In this document: positions 53,527-61,058 of the stretch, one piece after another
How positions within the stretch are numbered: the stretch's first letter is position 1
Layout of the letters: every line of letters begins with the position of its first letter
NCBI RefSeq assembly: GCF_030819275.1
Contig: NZ_JAUTBL010000002.1
Location: forward strand, 2,482,501-2,546,500
Source of the DNA: Agrobacterium larrymoorei
GTDB taxonomy: Bacteria > Pseudomonadota > Alphaproteobacteria > Rhizobiales > Rhizobiaceae
Direction: 5' to 3'
Length of the DNA stretch: 64,000 bases
Position numbers and translations under genes: made by a program
Notes under the pieces: generated by a model
What the model saw: only the letters and a program-made list of their open reading frames with translations
Databases searched by the model: none
Told to the model about the DNA's origin: nothing

Positions 53527-53964
53527 ATGACAACAAAGATCAGACCTGCCGAACCAGCTGATGTCCCGGCACTATTTCACATTCGCACATCCGTACGCGA
53601 GAACCACCTCAGCCGGGAACAACTGGCCGGTCTCGGCATCACCGAAACCTCGATTGCCGAGATGATTTCCTCTGCACCCTGCGCTTGGGTCGCCGTTTCG
53701 GGTGATGAGGTCGTTGGATTCTCGATGATCGATATTACCGAAGGGTCTCTCTTCGCTGCCTTCGTTCTTCCCTCACATGAGGGCATGGGGTTTGGCGCGG
53801 AGCTTGTGCGTGTTGCGGAGAACGGGTTGTTCCGACACCATTCTGAAATCTGGCTTGAAACGGCCGAGAACAGCCGCGCCGCTGGCTTTTATAAGCATCT
53901 TGGTTGGGGCAACGAGGTTAAGGTTGAGGACGATCAAATCAGGCTGACCAAGGCGCGCCATTGA
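53527..53964 (+). CDS. GNAT family N-acetyltransferase
   Basis: 145 aa from ATG 53527 (GGAGA upstream); 27 extra in-frame residues are possible but unlikely. Motif A is F-A-A-F-V-L-P-S-H-E-G-M-G-F-G-A-E-L-V (about 77-95), motif B is A-A-G-F-Y-K-H-L-G-W (about 118-127). The glycine loop H-E-G-M-G-F-G-A fits the acetyl-CoA site. Acceptor unknown. It resembles the GNAT at 20532-20942 in length and layout. Confidence 0.88.
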   Translation: MTTKIRPAEPADVPALFHIRTSVRENHLSREQLAGLGITETSIAEMISSAPCAWVAVSGDEVVGFSMIDITEGSLFAAFVLPSHEGMGFGAELVRVAENGLFRHHSEIWLETAENSRAAGFYKHLGWGNEVKVEDDQIRLTKARH

Positions 53965-54066
53965 TGTCTGCTGGCTGAAGAGGCGGCCATTGCTGTCTTC
54001 ACCAGAGGGATTGGCTTCGCAGCACCCGATCCCTTCGAGGTCGGGCACCGCGTCTCACCCTAAGCC

Positions 54067-54798
54067 TTAAACCTGCCGCAACCCACCATCGACGCAGAGT
54101 TCCGCTCCTGCGATGTAGCTGGCATCATCGCTCAACAGAAACAGTGTGGCCGCGGCCACTTCTGAGGGTTTTGCCATGCGCCCCAACGGGATCGGCGCGA
54201 CGATGGAGGCCCGCACGTCGTCCGCGACGGCGGCCATCATCTCCGTATCCGTCGGGCCGGGGGCGACGACGTTGACGCGGATGCCTTTGGGGGCGAGTTC
54301 GGCGGTCCAGGTTCGGGCATAAGAGCGCACAGCCGCCTTGGTGGCGGCGTAGGTGCCGTAGCCGGGGTAGCCGGCATGGGCACCGATCGAGCCGATGAGG
54401 ACGACCGAGCTACCCTCCGTCATCGCCGGTAGCGCAGCCTGAAGGCCGAACACCATGCCGCGCACGTTGACGTCGAAGTGGCGGTCGAAGAATTCCGGGG
54501 TGATGCCGGCAATCTGTGAATGTTCGGCAAGACCGGCATTCAGGACCAGCGTGTCGATACGGCCACGGGCTTTGCGAACGGTTTCGACAGCTGCGAGCAT
54601 ATCGTCGGGAGAGCTTGCGTCCGCAGAGATACCGACCGCGCCATGGCCGATGCCTTGCGCCGCCTTTGCGGCCTCCTCGCCTTTGCGGCTGGTGAGAAAG
54701 ACCGTTGCGCCCTCGGCAGCAAGCCGCTCCGCAATGGCGAGACCAATGCCCCTTGCGCCGCCCACGACCAGAGCCACTTTGTTATTCATGCGAGCCAT
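54067..54798 (-). CDS. Short-chain dehydrogenase/reductase
   Basis: 243 aa; AAAGGAA precedes ATG 54798. Cofactor motif V-G-G-A-R-G-I-G-L-A (about 12-21), N-A-G-L-A (about 88-92; SDR N-A-G motif), Ser in I-G-S-I-G (about 137), and the catalytic Y-x-x-x-K in Y-A-A-T-K (about 151-155). The classical SDR of about 245 aa uses NAD(P)(H) on an unknown alcohol or ketone. Divergent from an HxlR gene, which likely controls it. Confidence 0.94.
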   Translation of the reverse strand: MARMNNKVALVVGGARGIGLAIAERLAAEGATVFLTSRKGEEAAKAAQGIGHGAVGISADASSPDDMLAAVETVRKARGRIDTLVLNAGLAEHSQIAGITPEFFDRHFDVNVRGMVFGLQAALPAMTEGSSVVLIGSIGAHAGYPGYGTYAATKAAVRSYARTWTAELAPKGIRVNVVAPGPTDTEMMAAVADDVRASIVAPIPLGRMAKPSEVAAATLFLLSDDASYIAGAELCVDGGLRQV

Positions 54799-54930
54799 CG
54801 TAGTTCCTTTCAGGAAAGCATTTCCAGCAAACGTGTGCTCGGTTTTGCGCCCGGAAATGCGTCAAACAAAAACGAGTGCACTTCAGGGGAACTCGTGTTC
54901 ACCCAAAATTGCTCTCAATGGTCTCACCAT

Positions 54931-54954
54931 GATATACAGTGGATATCTGATATC
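54931..54954. promoter_or_regulatory. Cluster of GATATC/GATATA motifs between SDR and HxlR genes
   Basis: Three near-identical hexamers (GATATA, GATATC, GATATC) within 24 bases, the last two forming a palindromic pair; about 27 bases before the HxlR start. This is a candidate HxlR-type binding site or -10 region. Confidence 0.35.
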
Positions 54955-54980
54955 AATTACGCACCTGGAATAGCCTAGAT

Positions 54981-55373
54981 ATGGACGAGTATACCGACCT
55001 GGAAACCCTCTCTCAGCAGGCGCTCTGCGATATGCCCAAGGTGCGCCCGGTGCTGGACAAGATCGCCGACAAATGGACGATCCTGATCCTGACGGTGATC
55101 TGCCCCAAGCCTTCGCGCTTCAACGAAATCAAGCGACGTCTGGACGGCATCACCCACAAGGCTCTGGCCGATGCCTTGAAGAGACTGGAGCGCAATGGCC
55201 TTGTCACGAGGACGGTTCTGCCAACGCAGCCGATTGGCGTGGAATATGCCATCACGCCGCTCGGGCATTCCCTGCGCGAACCTTTCGAAGCTCTATGCGC
55301 CTGGGCGGCGGCCAATGGCGACAAGATCGAGGCGGCGATGAAAACCTATGATGGCGCGAAAGAGCGTCGGTGA
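54981..55373 (+). CDS. HxlR family transcriptional regulator
   Basis: 130 aa. The winged helix reads V-L-D-K-I-A-D-K-W-T-I-L-I-L (about 22-35), R-F-N-E-I-K-R-R-L-D-G-I-T-H-K-A-L-A-D-A-L-K-R-L-E-R-N-G-L (split; about 46-73), and V-E-Y-A-I-T-P-L-G wing (about 88-96). A Cys near the start (A-L-C-D-M-P, residue 13) corresponds to the redox Cys of some members. Divergent from the SDR gene. Confidence 0.93.
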   Translation: MDEYTDLETLSQQALCDMPKVRPVLDKIADKWTILILTVICPKPSRFNEIKRRLDGITHKALADALKRLERNGLVTRTVLPTQPIGVEYAITPLGHSLREPFEALCAWAAANGDKIEAAMKTYDGAKERR

Positions 55374-55606
55374 CGGCTTCTGGGCAACCTCCCCAACTGG
55401 CGGCCCGTCAAACCGCTCGGTGCCCTCCTGAGCCGCCACTTTTGACCTCGCATCGCGCGTCTCGGCAGGCAGGCCTTCGACACAAAAACATTGAAGCTTG
55501 TGGCCCGACCCCATAAAGCCTGCTCGCAAACGGTCTCGATGCTGCGATAGCCGATCCCGGATCAGGGAAGCGCGCCGCGAGCATGGAAGCGAACAAAGGA
55601 ACTGAG

Positions 55607-56005
55607 ATGTCGATCACGGTACAGAAGACAATCCCCGCACAGCGCATGCGCCAGTTCGACCAGATGGTCGATCGCTGGCTGGCAGAAGGCCCGATCAAGC
55701 TGGCAACGAATGCGACGATCACCGCGATGGACAATGCCGGCATCCCGAAGGAGGAACAGGCCGCGATCATCGAGGACCGCGACATCATCATGCGATACAA
55801 TATGCGCCTCGGCGTCATCAGCGAAGTTTTCGCGCCCGCCATCGAGAAGGCGGTGGGTTCATCCCGCTCGGGAAGCGAAGCGCAGGACGAGATCGCAAGG
55901 TTGATCGTCACGGCCATCGGCATCCGTCAGAGCGATGACAGCGAATTGGTGACATTCACATTCGCAAGTCAGGCTGAAGCGGATCTGTTCGATCAGTCTG
56001 TCTGA
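55607..56005 (+). CDS. Hypothetical protein
   Basis: 132 aa from ATG 55607, chosen for AAAGGAA upstream. Soluble, mostly helical, acidic C-terminus: I-P-A-Q-R-M-R-Q-F-D-Q-M-V-D-R-W-L-A (about 9-26), then a helical segment with EEQAAIIEDRDIIMRYNM, and a C-terminal strand-rich end (LVTFTFASQAEADLFDQ). I do not recognise the family. It stands between the HxlR gene (233-base gap) and the convergent HNH gene. Confidence 0.75.
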   Translation: MSITVQKTIPAQRMRQFDQMVDRWLAEGPIKLATNATITAMDNAGIPKEEQAAIIEDRDIIMRYNMRLGVISEVFAPAIEKAVGSSRSGSEAQDEIARLIVTAIGIRQSDDSELVTFTFASQAEADLFDQSV

Positions 56006-56056
56006 GTCCATTGGTGAGGGAGGCTATCGGGTCCGCATTCGGCGCCCATTCACCGC

Positions 56057-56407
56057 TTACAACCTGCGGCCTCGGCCGAATGACTGCCGCGATTCCTTGG
56101 CGGAATCCGCAAAGCCCGGTGGCTTGTTTTTGACCCAGGTGACGAAGGTCTGCACAGCCGGGTCTTCCAGAATGGCCTCGATCGTAGAAAATTTCTTGGC
56201 GAGTTGGGCATCGGTGAAGATCGAATGGATCTGGTCGTGGCAGATCCGATGCAGACAGACGGTTTTCTTTCCACCCTTGCTCTTGGGAACGAGATGATGC
56301 TCGTCTTTCTGGTCGTCCGGAATGATGCGCTCGCACAGCGGACAGATCACCGGCTCCGGCGTCGGCTCATCCCATGACGCAAACTCATCCCTGTTCTTGC
56401 GGGCCAT
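56057..56407 (-). CDS. HNH-nuclease-like zinc-finger protein
   Basis: 116 aa from ATG 56407, with AGGAAAG upstream. A C-P-L-C pair (about 22-25), then D-E-H-H-L-V-P-K-S-K-G-G-K-K (about 35-48) and C-L-H-R-I-C-H-D-Q-I-H (about 51-61) match the HNH endonuclease fold: the first H-H is the catalytic pair and the C-x2-C with the later Cys residues binds zinc. Length and lack of other domains resemble stand-alone HNH proteins that are common in rhizobia. Whether it cuts DNA is untested. Confidence 0.8.
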   Translation of the reverse strand: MARKNRDEFASWDEPTPEPVICPLCERIIPDDQKDEHHLVPKSKGGKKTVCLHRICHDQIHSIFTDAQLAKKFSTIEAILEDPAVQTFVTWVKNKPPGFADSAKESRQSFGRGRRL

Positions 56408-56779
56408 GACTTGATCTTTCCTGCTATGGATTCGGATGCTGCCCGCTAAGGCGCCTTGCGCCACTTTTGACGCATCGAGCTTTCCGACGCGAATATGACG
56501 ACGTGCCTATGACTAGCACAAAACCGTCAAAACCGCATCGCCTGTTTTGGCGCGTCTGATCCGTCCTTCTCCATCAGTCGAAATCCGCCGGCATTGCAGA
56601 TCACGCGCGCAGTGTGTCCGCAACCGGAGCATTGGCATAACCATGGCCCAGGCCGCGCTCATGCTTCAGTATATGAACACACATAAATGTGATCGAGACC
56701 ACACAGGCAACCTGCTCCAGACAGTGTATGCAACCCATTGGCGAAGCCAATATCATGATTTTAAACGGCTTCAGGGGGA
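56408..56779. other. 372-base gene-free region
   Basis: Spacer between the divergent HNH and PAS genes. It has AT-rich patches suited to promoters; I could not fix one. No repeat of the families seen elsewhere is clear here. Confidence 0.35.
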
Positions 56780-57298
56780 ATGTGTGGGACTGCCATGGAG
56801 ACAATGCAGAGGCGCCTGGTCAAAAATCTGTTGGAAGGCGGGGGATTTTATTCCTGGTCATTGGCAACGAACCTGCTGACAGGTGATCTGGCCTTCGCGC
56901 AGATATACGAGATCGATCAGGACGACCTCGCCAAGGGTATTCCGGTCGAGTCCATACTCGAAAGAATCGTCGAGGAAGACCGTCCGCGCCTCGCCGCCCG
57001 CATCCATGATGTCATCCTTGGCGGCACACCCTTTGTCTCGCCCTATCGGATCTATTGTGCCGATGGACAGGTGAAGTCTCTTCTAAGCATGGGTTCCTGC
57101 GCCAGGGACGCCGATGGTGTGCCTTCGGTCTATTCGGGTGTCGTGCTTGTCGAAAGGGAGATTGGCGCGAATTCCGGGGCTGAAGGGCTCGAATTGCACA
57201 TCGGCGCTGCAATCGATCTGGCGAAGACGAAGAAGTTGGAACTGACGGAACGGTACCTGTCCTCTGCGCTCAGATCTCTCTCGCCCGGCGGCTCATAA
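56780..57298 (+). CDS. PAS-domain protein
   Basis: 172 aa (or 167 from ATG 56795). A PAS_3-type fold covers about 18-130: F-Y-S-W-S-L-A-T-N-L-L-T-G-D (about 23-36), an E-D-R-P-R-L turn (about 65-70), F-V-S-P-Y-R-I-Y-C-A-D-G-Q-V-K (about 84-98) and a terminal G-V-V-L-V-E-R. There is no output domain, so it may act as a sensor partner for the kinase nearby. It is convergent with the receiver/kinase pair. Confidence 0.8.
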   Translation: MCGTAMETMQRRLVKNLLEGGGFYSWSLATNLLTGDLAFAQIYEIDQDDLAKGIPVESILERIVEEDRPRLAARIHDVILGGTPFVSPYRIYCADGQVKSLLSMGSCARDADGVPSVYSGVVLVEREIGANSGAEGLELHIGAAIDLAKTKKLELTERYLSSALRSLSPGGS

Positions 57299-57380
57299 GA
57301 CCAATACGAAGCCTGCGCGGACGCGTGATGATCGTCCAGGCGGCTGGGTCAGCCCTGATCCTTACCTGGGGTGCAGCACT

Positions 57381-57749
57381 TCACGTCGAGAGTTTGACGA
57401 GAGACGAAAGGACTTCCCGCTCCGAATATGGCTTGCCGACGAAGCCAACCGGCTTGGATGCCTGCGCAAGCGCGCGGGTTCTTTCGTCCAGATTCGCGCT
57501 GACGAAGAGGGACGGGACATCCCAGCGATTGCGGAGCACCGCAGCCGTCTCGACGCCGTTCGTTCCCCGGGCAAGATTGACATCCATAATGGCGACGTCG
57601 ACGGCTCCATCGACCTTCTCGGCGAGTGCGATGGCCTGAAGCATGTCGGATGCCTGACCGACGACGGTGTGCCCCGCGTCGACCAGCATGTCCTCAAGGT
57701 CCAGGGCCAGAAGCATTTCATCCTCGACGATCATCACGCGCAGCGGCAT
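57381..57749 (-). CDS. Single-domain response regulator
   Basis: 122 aa from ATG 57749, eleven residues inside a longer opening. Receiver domain only: acidic pair Glu9-Asp10, phosphoacceptor Asp56 in A-I-M-D-V-N-L, conserved Ser in F-V-S-A-N and Lys in V-G-K-P (about 105-108). It overlaps the end of the kinase gene by 16 bases, so both are translated together. Without an output domain it probably relays phosphate or tunes the kinase. Confidence 0.9.
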   Translation of the reverse strand: MPLRVMIVEDEMLLALDLEDMLVDAGHTVVGQASDMLQAIALAEKVDGAVDVAIMDVNLARGTNGVETAAVLRNRWDVPSLFVSANLDERTRALAQASKPVGFVGKPYSEREVLSSLVKLST

Positions 57750-59143
57750 TGAGGAGCCTCCACCGGGAATGTTATCATCCATGAACTCCGACCGTCTGGG
57801 CGCGAGATGGTGCCATCGATCTGGCTCGCCATGCTGGCGACCAGGCGTTCTGACAATTCGCTGGCTGGCGACGCAATCTCATCGCCGATAATGCTCAACA
57901 CGTACCGGTCAGGCGAACTCCGTTTCAAGGCCACGCGAATCCGGTCGCCACCGCTGCGGTGCTGCGGCACATCATGGACAAGCTCGCTGACGATCACGGA
58001 GACGGGAATCGCGCGTTCGGGGGGAAGGCTGATCTCATCGACGTCGATTTCAATCCGCTCTCCTCCGGCAACGGTCATGTCTCTGCAAAGCTTGTCGAGA
58101 TGTTCGGCCATGTTCACGGCCAGCGAGTTCTGATCCCGGTAGAGACCTTCATGCACGGATATGATGGCACGGACACGCGAAATGGCGCGATCGAAAGCCT
58201 GGGCGACCGCAGGCTCTTCCAGACGGCGGGCCTGAAGCCGCAATGTGCTGATCACCAGTTGCAAACTGTTCTTGACGCGGTGGTTCACCTCGGCAAGCAA
58301 GAGATCCTTCTGCGCGACGAGATCGCTCTTCTCTTCAAGCGCCGATGAAAGCGCCGCCTCGCGTTCCCGGTCGGCGGTCACATCCATCAGGACGCCGATC
58401 ATCCTGATCTTGCCGGTCGATGTCCGAAGAACTTCGCCGCGCGAAGCGACGTGCCTCACAGCATCTCCATTGATAATGCGATAGTCGAAGTTGATCACCG
58501 TATGGTCGGGCGATGCGATGGCTGAGGCAACTTTCTCACGAACGCGCTCCAGATCCTCTGGATGCATCTTTGCGAAGAACGGTGCCGCGACCGGTCCACC
58601 CTCTCCCGGTTCGAAGCCGAACATCACATCGGCAGCGCCGCTGCGACGCCAGAGATCTGTCTCGGGTTCGTACTCCCACGATGCTAGATCGGCAGCGTGG
58701 AGGGCAACGCGCAGACGCGCATCCGCTTCCCGCGTCTTCAGCACACTTTCTGTCACGTCCACCGGACTCTGGATGATGAAGGCGGGCTTACCATCGACGC
58801 CCGCGACGGGCGTGTGGACAGGTGTCCAGAACCTCTGCATGAACCCGCCGCCTGGCTGCGGGATGTCATATTGAATGACCGCCATCTCATGCGGATTTCC
58901 AGTTGCCAGCACGTGACGCAGAGACACTTCCAGAGGGCCTTGCTCGACCGTTCCGGCGGCATCGGGATTTTCCGGAAACGCCTCCAGAATGGACCGCCCC
59001 ACGATGTCCTCGAGCGTACGGTCCGTCAGCGCCAGATAGGCGTTGCTCGCCGCAACGATGACGAGATCAGCATCGAGTATGAGATAGGGTTGAGGCATCC
59101 CTTGCACTATCGCGACAAGATCAGTGGAGGTCAGGATATGCAA
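57734..59143 (-). CDS. PAS-PAS sensor kinase of the HisKA_2/HWE type
   Basis: 469 aa from TTG 59143, chosen for GGAG upstream; the frame is open to ATG 59260. Two PAS domains (about 10-120 and 150-265) are followed by the HisKA_2 dimerisation box L-L-A-E-V-N-H-R-V-K-N-S-L-Q-L-V-I-S (about 285-302; phosphoacceptor His is the H in N-H-R-V-K-N). The ATPase part is odd: where the N-box usually reads E-L-V-T-N-A, this has S-E-L-V-H-D-V-P-Q-H, and G1/G2 loops are poor. Phosphotransfer may be weak or lost. No membrane segment. Confidence 0.86.
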   Translation of the reverse strand: MHILTSTDLVAIVQGMPQPYLILDADLVIVAASNAYLALTDRTLEDIVGRSILEAFPENPDAAGTVEQGPLEVSLRHVLATGNPHEMAVIQYDIPQPGGGFMQRFWTPVHTPVAGVDGKPAFIIQSPVDVTESVLKTREADARLRVALHAADLASWEYEPETDLWRRSGAADVMFGFEPGEGGPVAAPFFAKMHPEDLERVREKVASAIASPDHTVINFDYRIINGDAVRHVASRGEVLRTSTGKIRMIGVLMDVTADREREAALSSALEEKSDLVAQKDLLLAEVNHRVKNSLQLVISTLRLQARRLEEPAVAQAFDRAISRVRAIISVHEGLYRDQNSLAVNMAEHLDKLCRDMTVAGGERIEIDVDEISLPPERAIPVSVIVSELVHDVPQHRSGGDRIRVALKRSSPDRYVLSIIGDEIASPASELSERLVASMASQIDGTISRPDGRSSWMITFPVEAPQCRCA

Positions 59144-59524
59144 GAGGGATGGTTCTCCAGGGTGGTAGCAGTATGTTTGTGACGAAAATCGAAAGTCTTT
59201 CAGTCGAGGGACCGACCAAGAACCAACACCGACAACGGCCGGCAGGCGGAAAAGTTTCATCAGGATCCGCTTTTTATTTGGTCGATTCCGTCGTTTCGGT
59301 GCCTCGCCTATGCACGGATCTGATCAGGTTCCCGTCACCGAACGCTTGTGACCCGAAAGGACGCTCCCGATAATCGCCAAGATCGTCGAACGACCCAATC
59401 GCGTTGGCTACTTGAACACAAGTCCCGGGCTGTAAGATGTCGCCCACCAGAATAGGGTCTAGGATTCTTGTTTTCGCGCTTCTAAATGAGGCCCCGGTAA
59501 AATAAGCCGTAACCTGAGGTGCCC

Positions 59525-60370
59525 TTGAAGAAGATCAAATCGTCCTTCGTCGCGAAGACCTTTCTCGTTTGCTTCGTCAGCGTCCATGTGCCGCTGATAG
59601 CACTTGCAGTCTATCTGGCGTTGGGGTTCCAGCCAGGCACGTTGTCGGTCCTTCTTCTCATCCTCGGCGCCACTCTGGTCGGCACGGCCCTATGCCTTTT
59701 CGCGATCTGGCGGCTAATCCGGCCCCTCAACCTCCTGGCGGACGCTATGAGGCGGTATCCGGAGGACAAGGGAATCCTGAGGCTTTATCCGAAATCCCGT
59801 GACGAAATCGGCACCGTGACGGATATTGCGCGTTCGACGCTCTCGCAGGTCGAGAATTTGACCAAGCAACTGAAGCATCAGGCGATGACGGATTTTCTAA
59901 CAGGGCTCGGCAACCGCAGAGCGCTGATGGAGCAGATGCCGATCATTCGCGCCAAGGCCGCGCGCCCGGAAGAAGCGGTGTCGCTCATCCTCTTCGATCT
60001 CGATCACTTCAAGCGCATCAATGACGAATACGGACACGATGCTGGCGACAGCGTTTTGATGGCAATCGGCGAAGCGGTGAAGGATCACCTGCGGCCCTAC
60101 GACTACGCCGCAAGAATGGGTGGCGAAGAGTTCTGCATCGTCCTGCCAGGCGCCGACCTTGCAGCCGCCGAAACGGTTGCGGAACGCCTGCGCCGCGCCG
60201 TGGAAAGCCGCGTCGTCGAACCATTGCCAGAAGGCCGCATCACCTGCAGTTTCGGCGTCGCGCAGGCGCGCCCGAATGAGAGACTGCAAGAGCTGCTTCT
60301 GCGCGCCGACGCAGCGTTGTACACGGCCAAAGACCGGGGTCGGAACCTCGTGGTTCGGGCGGAGCCTTAA
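59525..60370 (+). CDS. Membrane-bound diguanylate cyclase with HAMP and GGDEF domains
   Basis: 281 aa from TTG 59525, which has GAGG 5 bases upstream (GTG 59519 is the alternative). Two membrane helices (about 11-32 and 38-62) are followed by a HAMP-like linker (I-R-P-L-N-L-L-A-D-A-M) and GGDEF: T-D-F-L-T-G-L-G-N-R-R (about 120-130), F-D-L-D-H-F-K-R-I-N-D-E-Y-G-H-D (about 155-170) and the active-site loop M-G-G-E-E-F (about 194-199). The signature is intact, so c-di-GMP synthesis is expected. Encoded near the PAS/kinase cluster on the other strand. Confidence 0.92.
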   Translation: MKKIKSSFVAKTFLVCFVSVHVPLIALAVYLALGFQPGTLSVLLLILGATLVGTALCLFAIWRLIRPLNLLADAMRRYPEDKGILRLYPKSRDEIGTVTDIARSTLSQVENLTKQLKHQAMTDFLTGLGNRRALMEQMPIIRAKAARPEEAVSLILFDLDHFKRINDEYGHDAGDSVLMAIGEAVKDHLRPYDYAARMGGEEFCIVLPGADLAAAETVAERLRRAVESRVVEPLPEGRITCSFGVAQARPNERLQELLLRADAALYTAKDRGRNLVVRAEP

Positions 60371-60413
60371 AAGGAAACTTCCGCTGGTCGGCGCATGCCA
60401 ACGGTCTCCACCC

Positions 60414-61058
60414 TCAGTTGGATAGGCTAGAAACCGCCTGCACCGTCCCCGCCAGCCGACGAACGTACACCTGCGTCTCACCTTCATTTGAAGCAACACG
60501 CAAACCATCACCAGACGCCATCGTTTCCATCTCCGCTGCATCGATACGCGAGGCGATGCCGAGGCATTTGGCGTGGGCTTCTTTTGCTGTCCAGCGGGTG
60601 ACGAGCGTGTCGGGAGAGGCACCGTGAAGGGCCAGCCATTCGCTGCGCGTAAAGCTGTCCTCCGGTGGCGGCTCGGCATCGATGGGTTCGATATCCACGC
60701 CGATGGGGGACCGGCTGAGACCGATCAGGCAATGGGGGAAACGGCCCGCAACGCTGATATGCCAGTCGGGTGGATGGAGGATTTGCGGCGCACCGAACTC
60801 GGTTCTGCCGATGATGATCTCATCCGGATGCGAGCCTGTGAGCCGCGCCAGAAGAACCTTTGCCAGACGTCGGCGCAACGCCCGCATGCCCGCCTCCGGC
60901 CTGGCTGCCAGATCCTGCCTGTCGGCGGCGGAAAGTGCAGCACCGCCCGCCAATGTCTCCGTCTCGGAGCTGTCGAGGCGCAGATACCACGCCACCGGCG
61001 CATCGCCGGTGGGTGTTGTCAGATCGTCTGCGCCGGAAAGCCAGACGATCTCGCTCAT
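60414..61058 (-). CDS. 4'-phosphopantetheinyl transferase (Sfp type)
   Basis: 214 aa from ATG 61058, overlapping the NRPS stop as ATGA. The Sfp signature is present: G-V-D-I-E (about 120-124) for Mg-CoA binding, and W-T-A-K-E-A-H-A-K-C-L-G (about 155-166). It transfers phosphopantetheine from CoA to the carrier-protein serine of the adjacent NRPS, making it active. The coupling of the two genes supports this partner. Confidence 0.93.
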   Translation of the reverse strand: MSEIVWLSGADDLTTPTGDAPVAWYLRLDSSETETLAGGAALSAADRQDLAARPEAGMRALRRRLAKVLLARLTGSHPDEIIIGRTEFGAPQILHPPDWHISVAGRFPHCLIGLSRSPIGVDIEPIDAEPPPEDSFTRSEWLALHGASPDTLVTRWTAKEAHAKCLGIASRIDAAEMETMASGDGLRVASNEGETQVYVRRLAGTVQAVSSLSN

